A stretch of DNA of 64,000 nucleotides from Trachythela sp. YZ-2020. Lineage: Eukaryota > Cnidaria > Anthozoa > Malacalcyonacea > Clavulariidae. The stretch covers positions 3,706,001 through 3,770,000 of the forward strand of contig JADLSH010000236.1 in assembly GCA_016169945.1 (NCBI GenBank), read 5' to 3'. The notes beneath the pieces are model-generated. The model worked only from the letters and a program-made list of their open reading frames with translations, was not told the origin of the DNA and ran no database searches. Shown here piece by piece: positions 36,301 through 64,000 of this stretch (within the stretch, counting starts at the first letter, position 1; every line of letters begins with the position of its first letter). The position numbers were made by a program, and so were the translations under genes.

Positions 36301-38208
36301 TGATACAGTTTCCAAAACATTGCTAGATTTCAATAATTTACTATTAAGTATTCCTAGACGCATCGGCGCAGTGATTGCTGGAAAGGGCTACAGAACAAAA
36401 TACTGGTTTGTTGATTAAAGACGTGACATTGACATTGAGCTCACTACGAGACGGTTCTCACCACGAATCTCACCTAAATATTTACGCCTTATATGCGCTG
36501 TAAATTACTTCTTAGCAACTTATAGTTAACAAGGTCGCTATGGAGGACTGACATCATGCATGTCAGATATGCCAGCATGATTTTATAACTTTTAAGGACG
36601 ATATAACCAAGTGAGAGATGATTTTTGTAAGATATCAAATTCATTTACTGTTTTATGGTGAGAACTGTTCAAAATAGACCATTATTTCCTATATATTTTA
36701 ACTATACTGTACTAAAATAGTCTTACTATAACATTATTTTTGTAGACATTGTGTTATAGAAATTAGCAAATATGAAATGTATGTGCTTAAAAACCGGAGA
36801 AAAAACTATATTTAATAGTGAGATCCGTGTATGAGCCGAGTGAGCTTGGTTCACTAAATTGTTTGTTGACAGACAAGCATATGATTATCGCTAATTATCT
36901 TATCCTGTCAGCATATTATTGTTTGCTAATGTGTGGCATTCTTAAAAATAAGCTTCGCAAAGCTAGGAACACAAGGTTCGACTTGTTTTTGCTCATCTTT
37001 TCGTATTTGATGATGTAATTTGAACATACGCCATCGGACATCCATCATTTCAGTGTTGACCCGATCCACACTTTCCCCATTCACTAAGGTGTCAATAGTC
37101 GCACAAAAAGGGCGTATCCTTCTCTAGCACAATAACTTTTTTCATGCGCAAACAATTGTAATCCATCTCTTATAAACATGTCCGAAATGTGATTAAGTTT
37201 ACAGTTTATAGTGCAGTTTTACTCACAAGTAAAAATACTATAAGAAATACCCACCCTCCCCGAAAAATTACCTACATATAGACCACACAAGCTCCTCTGA
37301 AAGGAAAAAATACCTGTTCTTAGTTTCTAAAGTAATAAATATACTTTTTAAGTGAAATAAACTGACTAAGAAAATTCTTTGACATCACTATGTATATAAG
37401 TGTGCAAACCTCAGACAATCTTTGCCAGAAACTATGGGACAAATATTGAAATTCCATCACACATCTTATGTCCAGTCCCCCCGCGCCCCCATTCAATGTT
37501 GGTATCACAAAAAAGTAATACATCGCAAACGAGACATCTCCTGACATGAGCGCAACATTGAAACGGGTGTGGGGAGGGAGCGGGGAGTAATTTACGTTAA
37601 AAAATGTTACAATAACTATATTTCTTCACCGAAGCTATATTGTCCCAAAGTATTATGGCAAAGATTGTAGGGAGTTTCATTCATCGTTTATTCAGGCTTT
37701 TAGCATCTCTATTACATATTACATAAGAGAACATTCAAACACAAAACTTTACCTTAAAAATTACTGAATCATTAAAATCTCTAAAAATGTACCAAAATTT
37801 TACTAAAAACATTTCATCACTAAAAGTTTTCCAAAATTTACCAAAAGTAAAATGTTTTACCAAATCTGGTCACACTTTCACTCACGTGATGAAATCACGT
37901 GAAGGACATTCGCTGTGTCTGTATAAAGGATACATTGTTTTCCCCAACCTTTACATCCTGACAAGAATCAAAGTAGCTTTCCCAGCTAACTTGTGAATAA
38001 TCTCGTCGTCGTTTTAAAACTAAACCAGCTCTGGCACTGAATATAAATTAAATCATACATTTTCACAATTGGGATTTTGGTCTATTAATTGTCTGTTTAT
38101 CAAGGTCAAAAAGACCAAATACTGCAGTATAAGTAGTATGTAGTCTAGTACTCACTCGGGTTTTGGTAGTCCTGGTAGTAATTTGCTTTTAAGCAATTCT
38201 CGCTGCAT
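24314..38208 (-). CDS. PPME1: Protein phosphatase methylesterase 1, complete 15-exon gene
   Basis: Coding exons on the minus strand: 38208-38156, 38036-37934, 33524-33432, 33040-32983, 31909-31858, 31714-31646, 28646-28561, 28061-27971, 27882-27817, 26786-26657, 25823-25766, 25555-25490, 25192-25148, 24932-24868, 24412-24314. All junction phases agree; the total is 377 residues against about 386 in human. PPME1 removes the C-terminal methyl ester from the PP2A catalytic subunit. Landmarks: MQRELLKSKLLPGLPKPD, RRRDYSQVSWESYFD, GPVLLLLHGGGFSALTW, VVAVDCRGHGDT, the nucleophile elbow GHSMGG, the acid in VVVDVVEG, GRPKSFSSMEKAIEW, SGQLRNLESARVSM, an acidic/Ser-rich linker (exon 10), YKWRINLSETEKYW, LFLSCPVPKLLLVAG, and the catalytic His in PKCGHAVHED. 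The catalytic Ser codon is split (AG|T) by a 3-kb intron holding a satellite and a LINE. Confidence 0.93.
26114..26202. repeat. Short hairpin element AGCCTCCTCCGCAGGCAACTCT
   Basis: The two 22-base arms are near-perfect inverted repeats around a loop of about 45 bases, and TTAAGC flanks both sides. A solitary arm-like sequence (GCCTGCGGAGGAGGCT) occurs near 38850. In PPME1 intron 10; probably a tiny MITE. Confidence 0.6.
26946..27143 (-). pseudogene. Decayed duplicate of PPME1 exon 6 and flanking intron
   Basis: This stretch repeats, in the same orientation, the sequence around exon 6 (31646-31714) and its downstream intron. Shared blocks include TTAATGAATGAAACCACC and CCAAAGATGATACAGTTTTG. 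The exon-equivalent part is about 27080-27143. It has a 4-base insertion (ACCATGCAATCA versus ACCAATCA) that shifts the frame, and it lacks the start of the exon with its splice acceptor. It lies in PPME1 intron 9, so it cannot replace the real exon. Confidence 0.8.
27169..27426. mobile_element. hAT-like MITE, AGGGGTGGATCATT type
   Basis: The ends CGAGGGGTG and CACCCCTCA are flanked by an exact 8-bp direct repeat TACTGTGC (27161-27168 and 27427-27434). The interior consists of short sub-repeats around AGGGATTTCATAGAG and GATTTTCTAGG. Its left end resembles the element at 2714-3010. In PPME1 intron 9, a few bases from the duplicated exon copy. Confidence 0.75.
27667..27741. repeat. Hairpin of 26-base imperfect arms
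   Basis: CTTGAGAGTTTGTACGATC and its near reverse complement GATCATACAAATCCTCAAG enclose a loop of about 23 bases. It is 76 bases downstream of PPME1 exon 9, in the intron. Confidence 0.55.
28700..29430. repeat. Satellite array, 21-bp and 17-bp units (left block)
   Basis: Units share GTGTATAGTTTGCGACTG. Most are 21 bp, made by an extra ACTG, and a minority are 17 bp. Divergence is very low. The same array resumes at 30921-31399 after a LINE insertion. In PPME1 intron 6, starting about 54 bases from exon 7. Open frames across it are artefacts of a stop-free unit. Confidence 0.95.
29431..30920 (-). mobile_element. 5'-truncated LINE inserted in the satellite array
   Basis: The element is read on the minus strand. 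Its 3' end is marked by an ACCT tetranucleotide tail (TAGGTAGG on the plus strand, 29433-29447). Its 5' end is cut off within the reverse transcriptase and joins satellite sequence directly. GTAT occurs at both borders and may be the target duplication. The CR1/L2-like type is inferred from the protein and the microsatellite tail. Confidence 0.85.
29599..30920 (-). CDS. LINE reverse transcriptase, N-terminally truncated
   Basis: About 440 codons remain, starting in mid-domain at YRPISILPIISKVFE. Seen in order: [47 protein letters not shown], the catalytic LFADDTN, a thumb region with LGVKLDEHLAWNNHI, and a C-terminal stretch ending SFRGPKIWNSL. The apurinic endonuclease domain is absent. No internal stop is present, so the insertion is fairly young. 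The open frame continues upstream only because the satellite unit has no stop on this strand. That fused N-terminus is not a real protein part. In the same orientation as the host gene PPME1. Confidence 0.88.
30921..31399. repeat. Satellite array, 21-bp and 17-bp units (right block)
   Basis: Same units as 28700-29430, with single variants such as GACTGATTG and TTTGTGACTG. It ends about 250 bases from PPME1 exon 6. Together the two blocks form one array of roughly 1.2 kb that was split by the LINE. Confidence 0.95.
31967..32124. mobile_element. hAT-like MITE with C(A/G)T(A)GGCGTAGG termini
   Basis: The ends CGTGGCGTAGGCAC and CTTCCTACGCCTATG are imperfect inverted repeats, flanked by an exact 8-bp direct repeat TATACATG (31959-31966 and 32125-32132). 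The interior repeats AGTGCCC motifs and has a poly-C run. It lies 58 bases upstream of PPME1 exon 5, close to that exon's splice acceptor. Confidence 0.75.
32350..32790. repeat. Dispersed repeat with GTGGTCAACTTTAA words, copy 1
   Basis: Contains inverted words GGTGGTCAACTTTAA and TTGGCCACCACGTG. Parts (CACTCTGATA(G/A)CTGG, TGCTTGCTCCTATAA) recur at about 42390-42600, and a short related piece lies near 60110. Non-coding, in PPME1 intron 4. Confidence 0.45.
34580..34930. repeat. Degenerate minisatellite AAGATCTTGCCAAGG
   Basis: About fifteen or more imperfect units based on AAGATCTTGCCAAGGTTTT and, from about 34780, on GCCAAGATCCTGCAAGAACA. It lies in PPME1 intron 2. Open frames here are low-complexity artefacts. 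Confidence 0.75.
35344..35400. repeat. Hairpin TTTGGCGGCCATGTTGGATG
   Basis: Two 23-base arms, TTTGGCGGCCATGTTGGATG and its near complement ending GGCAGCCAAA, around an 11-base loop. In PPME1 intron 2. The word GCGGCCATGTT also occurs at 38263. Confidence 0.55.
35908..36108. repeat. 200-bp repeat in PPME1 intron 2, copy 1
   Basis: Nearly identical to 37469-37668 in direct orientation. The left part is itself an inverted repeat: CCCCGTTCAATGTT against AACATTGAAACGGGTG. It may be a MITE plus shared flank, or a local duplication. Non-coding. Confidence 0.75.
37469..37668. repeat. 200-bp repeat in PPME1 intron 2, copy 2
   Basis: Direct copy of 35908-36108 with a handful of differences. It shares CGTTCAATGTT or ATTCAATGTT, the GACATCTCCTGACATGAGCG block and AGTATTATGGCAAAGATTGT. 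It ends about 265 bases from PPME1 exon 2. Confidence 0.75.
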
Positions 38209-38280
38209 ATCAATTTTTTCTTACAGATACAACAGAATACAACCACTACAACACTGTTTCAGGCGGCCATGTTTCTTAGG

Positions 38281-38776
38281 GTCGCCACTTGTTTCCATCT
38301 ACCAAACTGACGTTACGTCATTTTTTCCAACTTTGAAGTAAAGTTAAAAACTTTGTAACTGACCCAGAGAACTGACCCTAACCCTAAAACCTACCCTAAC
38401 CCCTAACCCAACCCAAAACCTAACCCTAACCAAATTGATGAAGAAAAATCAAGAAAACGAATATGAAAATCTTTGAAAATCGGGAAAATTGCGTAACGTC
38501 AGTTTGATAGATAGCACGAGCGCGCTAAAAATGGTTCAGTCACTTGTTTCCATCTATCAAACTGACGTTACGCAATTTTCCCGATTTTCAAAGATTTTCA
38601 TATTCGTTTTTCTTCATCAATTTGGTTAGGATTAGGTTAGGGTTAGGTTTAAGGTTAGGTTTTGGGTTAGGGGTTAGGTTAGGTTTTAGGGTTAGGGTCA
38701 GTTACAAAGTTTTTAACTTTACTTCAAAGTTGAAAAAATGACGTAACGTCAGTTTGGTAGATGGAAACAAGTGGCG
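38281..38776. repeat. Foldback element with telomere-like CCCTAA/TTAGGG motifs
   Basis: Two arms of about 230 bp are inverted copies separated by about 30 bases. Each arm carries CACTTGTTTCCATCTA and GACGTTACG words at its ends and a degenerate run of CCCTAACCC-type units (TTAGGG on the other arm) in the middle. It begins 73 bases upstream of the PPME1 start codon, on the side where that gene's promoter should be. Both arms stayed very similar, which suggests youth or gene conversion. Confidence 0.8.
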
Positions 38777-39289
38777 ATCGCTAAAAATAGGCGAGTTTTC
38801 TTGTGTCAATAGCGTGGGTCTCTGTGTAGAACCCCGGGGATCCAAGAGATGCCTGCGGAGGAGGCTAACCCTATATCCAATTTACAAGTTATAAACTCCA
38901 TATCACGTGATCTCTTAGTGCAAGTCGCCTATTGTTTTCAAATTTCCAAGGGAACTCTAATAAAACAATCCCTAGTTTTCCCAAAAAATCCTCAATACTT
39001 TTGCATTGTGAACAGTTTTCCGTGATTTCTCTGAAAATACCTCAATTCACTGCGCTCAAATTGAATATAATTTTATTTACCTAAGCACACAGCGCATCCC
39101 AATAGGTAGAATCCGTGCAACAAGCCAACAAGTCCGTAGCTTTTAACGAGCAAGTAATGTTTGGGAAAAGAAAAATGACGTTAATTATTTGAAAACGACT
39201 TTGCTAAATTAAACGGCTCCGAAAGTTTTCGGGGGGAGGAGAGCCTTGCTTGCGAGGCTGCTCAAGAGATGGGTTGCACTAAGCACTCG

Positions 39290-39765
39290 GGTGTAACAGA
39301 TGGTGGTCAACCAGCAGAATAATGTTAATTATATTCCAACTTATCTCGTAAATGAAATTGAACGAACCCAGACCCGCTGCCTCCGAGTTCTTGGTTATAA
39401 CAATGACTGTCTACAAAGCCTCTCTGATCGAAGAGAAGAACTTCTGAAACGTGAAGCGTGGAAGATTATGAATGATTCTTCCCATCCTTTTCATACAAGA
39501 CTTTTTAAATCAAATAATCCATACGATTTACGAACAATTAATAGTAAAAACACATTATCGCGAACTGAAAGACATAAACGCTCCTTCTTAGCTCGTGCAA
39601 GTGCACTCACATAGTTTTTAGTTTGTCTATACATACTTAAGATTCTCATCTGTATATAATGTTCTAAGATATTTTTAATGTAATTTGAATCAACCTGTAA
39701 ATCCATTGTACTTTTATACTTAAGATGGATAAATAAAGATTATTATTATTATTATTATTATACGT
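39290..39765 (+). mobile_element. 3' end fragment of a LINE with TTA tail
   Basis: The reading frame from 39300 to 39614 (104 codons) resembles the extreme C-terminus of non-LTR reverse transcriptase proteins: LVNEIERTQTRCLRVLG then SLSDRREELLKREAWKIM. It is followed by a short 3' UTR, AATAAA near 39731 and a (TTA)n tail at about 39738-39762. Everything 5' is missing. It lies between the divergent genes PPME1 and FRY. Confidence 0.7.
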
Positions 39766-40021
39766 AGTAGTCTTGTATTTGATGAGAAATATATAGAATT
39801 GAGAGATGTACAGCAGTTTAATTTTCTTGCTACAGACGTGTCGACTATTAGGGAACTTTAGAGTTGACGACGGATACGAGAACGACTACGACTACGAGAT
39901 TTTCCCGTTAAATATCTGCTAATACACACTTGTTATCATCCTCTCTTTGGCACAGCACATCTTGATGACAACAGTTGAACCAAAGCGAGTACAACGTTGA
40001 GTTTGTATTAGCGGATAGTTA

Positions 40022-40336
40022 CAGGGCCTTTTTTAAGAAATCGTTAGTGGGGGGGCCATCATCGAAAGGGGACGTAACAAGTAGGTGGTGTATTACAGGT
40101 GCATGTGGGAAATTGAAGGTGGTCTGGGGGTCCTCCTCCAGAAAATGTTTGTATTCTTGAGTCTCTGTGGCTTGATTTTGCATTTCAGAGACAATTTTTG
40201 ATATATCCCATCTAAACGGAGCCAGGTTTTGTTGTGAGAATACCATAACTTTCCTCTAAACTCAGTTTCCCCCCCTTTTTTGGTTACATTTTGAACAAAA
40301 GGGACCTTCATGGGGGGGGGGTATAGCTTACTGGGT
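40022..40336. mobile_element. hAT-type MITE, right end missing
   Basis: Third copy of the family at 5386-5769. The left end CAGGGCCTTTTTTAAGAAAT and the following 300 bases align with it (AAAGGGGACGT, ATCCCATCTAAACGGAGCC, AAAGGGACCTTCA). The copy stops after TAGCTTACTGGG, before the right terminal repeat. It is therefore immobile. It lies between PPME1 and FRY. Confidence 0.8.
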
Positions 40337-40479
40337 AAATACTTCTTAAGGTAAATACTTCTTAAGATAATAATTTACAATTTTAACAAAAAGAAATCTT
40401 TGAGACAATGTTTGAAATCTTTAAATCATACTTTCAAATTTACATGGGAATCTCGATTACAAATAACTTCCGGTGGTGC

Positions 40480-40629
40480 CACCAAACACAGTGACTTCCG
40501 GTTGAACTCGACAACTTGCTAGAGAGACATGCTAGAGACGAAGTGACAGACACCAAATTTAATAGCAAAACTTTACACACAGTTATATTGTTGCAACTGG
40601 AGTAAAAATAACAAAAAATAACACAACGT
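40480..40629 (+). other. Possible FRY 5' untranslated exon
   Basis: A stretch without long open frames ends in a strong donor-like site (AACGTG followed by GTAAGT at about 40630). It lies about 1.4 kb before the first FRY coding exon on the correct strand. It contains a tiny ATG frame of five codons. There is no transcript evidence; this is a candidate only. Confidence 0.3.
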
Positions 40630-41640
40630 GGTAAGTGCTTGCAATTTTATGTTTTTAGCTCTTCATTTTAACACATCCGTGGGGAAATTTGGTCACAAAC
40701 ATAATGCAAAGCGAACGGTTTCTTGGTTCATTTATTCATATTTATTTTATATTTATTGGGAAACAAGAAAGTTATTGTGTATTTGATATAATTTATTTTT
40801 AGTTAAACATGCTGTTGGATTATTATGTAAGAATTCCATGGGGAAAGCTAAATTGAAGAATAAAGCACTTGGACAAGTTTGCGTAAGCCAATTTTGTCAT
40901 TCGTCCGTAAATATTGTTGTCTAGTGTATTTCTCTGTAAAGCTCAGAAGCTCTTGTTTTATACTGTTTTATATACTTGTGCAGGAGTCAAATTTAATTGC
41001 AAATATATGAAAATTTTGGCTCTTTTCGTATTGTACTGATGTTACAAAGTTATAATTTGCTTAAGATACGCAATTTGGATGGGTTTATTATGCAAAGCAA
41101 GGAATTTTGTGGAATTTTTTATTCTATTGAAAAGTTTATTTTTTCATGGAAACCGTATCATTGAATCATACTGTCTGTCGTCAAATGTCATTATTATATA
41201 TTATATTTGCTGCAGATATGGCCTTAAATCTTATTAAAGTGCTTTCAGGGCTTTTATTTTCTTATATACAGAAATTAAACACAATGTTTTGTACAAGCTG
41301 TTACATCTAATTGTTTTGTTTTTAAAACACCATGTTTATCTATTTCTTAAAGCTGTCATGCAAGCTTGGATCATCATCAGTGAAAATATGATGATAATTC
41401 AGGCTTATGGATCGAAAGCTTTGCCAAATAAATTAAAGTGATATCTTCCACAAAACAAAGCAATTATATCTATTTATTTCCATACAAATTACAAGGGGTA
41501 CCAGACGTATAACTGCATTTTAAGGCTCACAAGCAGGAATGAGTGAATTACAGCACACCTTAGCTCAAAAGTTGAAAAGTTTTAAATGAACGTCTTAAAG
41601 TGATCAGTGTTGTGATCAATAATAATTAGATATACTAATG

Positions 41641-41813
41641 GGTCATTCCAGAAAACATCCATTCCTCCCCTACGGAGGGAATGTGAAGTTAATCCCCTAA
41701 CCCCTTCGGATGTGCTAGAACATCTTATTATTATCAGAAGTAGATTTATCCTCTCCCTCCCCTGACAGCACCAATTTCCTCTGTGGAGGGAGTGTATCTT
41801 TTCTGGAACGACC
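41641..41813. mobile_element. MITE with GGGTCATTCCAGAAAA termini
   Basis: The ends GGTCATTCCAGAAAA and TTTTCTGGAACGACC are inverted repeats. The interior has inverted CTCCC/GGGAG blocks. AAT lies immediately outside each end. It resembles the element at 8764-9015 and lies less than 200 bases upstream of the first FRY coding exon. Confidence 0.7.
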
Positions 41814-41964
41814 CAATATCTAAATTAACCTGTCAACTTGGTTGCATCGAATCATTGAAATCAACTAATTGGGGACTCCAACTCCCTATCGATCCCTCCT
41901 AAGCAAAACCAGTTGCTCAATTTATCACTCTCCTGCTTCATACAAAATACAAGGTCTGGATTAT

Positions 41965-42000
41965 ATCCTGTTGTGTTTTTAGATCCTGTTGTGTTTTTAG
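41965..42000 (+). promoter_or_regulatory. Tandemly duplicated splice acceptor before FRY coding exon 1
   Basis: The 18-base block ATCCTGTTGTGTTTTTAG occurs twice in perfect tandem. Each copy ends in a T-rich tract and AG. Either AG (41982 or 42000) could be used, changing the transcript by exactly 18 bases. Confidence 0.55.
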
Positions 42001-42017
42001 ATCCTACTAAAGTTGAC

Positions 42018-63977
<21,960 letters not shown>

Positions 63978-64000
63978 GTAAGTTAAATCCATTTTTAACA

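Noticed and set aside
38390..38700. An internal telomere or chromosome fusion point
   Set aside because: The CCCTAA and TTAGGG runs are short and degenerate, and lie symmetrically in the arms of a foldback element rather than as long head-to-head arrays.

Overview
The window looks like nuclear DNA of an early-branching marine metazoan. A cnidarian is my best guess, but this rests on gene content and style and was not tested by any search. Coding exons are short, carry consensus GT/AG borders, are widely spaced and are packed around with transposon debris and tandem repeats. There are no operons, no ribosome binding sites and no CRISPR arrays. I rebuilt the genes by joining exons whose reading phases agree and whose translations follow known animal protein families.

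Layout. About 2.0-8.3 kb (+): an ASRGL1-type isoaspartyl peptidase/L-asparaginase in five visible exons. Its introns hold a large foldback structure, a Penelope-like fragment, a hAT-type MITE and about 64 copies of a 12-bp minisatellite. 10.5-11.6 kb (+): a single-exon GT10 fucosyltransferase-like type II membrane protein with an altered donor-site motif. 12.3-14.95 kb (+): a single-exon secreted protein with a right-handed beta-helix. 17.6-22.0 kb (+): a two-exon carotenoid oxygenase (BCO/RPE65 family) with all four iron-binding histidines. 24.3-38.2 kb (-): a complete 15-exon PPME1 (PP2A methylesterase, 377 residues). One of its introns contains a satellite array split by a LINE. 42.0 kb to the right edge (+): the first 32 recognisable coding exons (about 1,067 residues) of the giant scaffold protein Furry (FRY). 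It continues beyond the window, and a nearly intact 5'-truncated LINE sits in its intron 11.

PPME1 and FRY are divergently arranged. Between them lie a foldback element with telomere-like TTAGGG motifs, a LINE tail and a truncated hAT-type MITE. PPME1 acts on PP2A and Furry works with NDR kinases. Both touch phospho-signalling, but nothing here shows a functional link between them. The fucosyltransferase and beta-helix genes are neighbours and could both concern secreted glycans, which is only inference.

The most distinctive content is the mobile DNA: several hAT-like MITEs with exact 8-bp target duplications, a MITE with TTA duplications nested in a palindrome, LINE, Penelope and BEL/Pao remnants, a tRNA-derived SINE cluster, and a decayed duplicate of a PPME1 exon. 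I did not find a convincing new multi-gene system.
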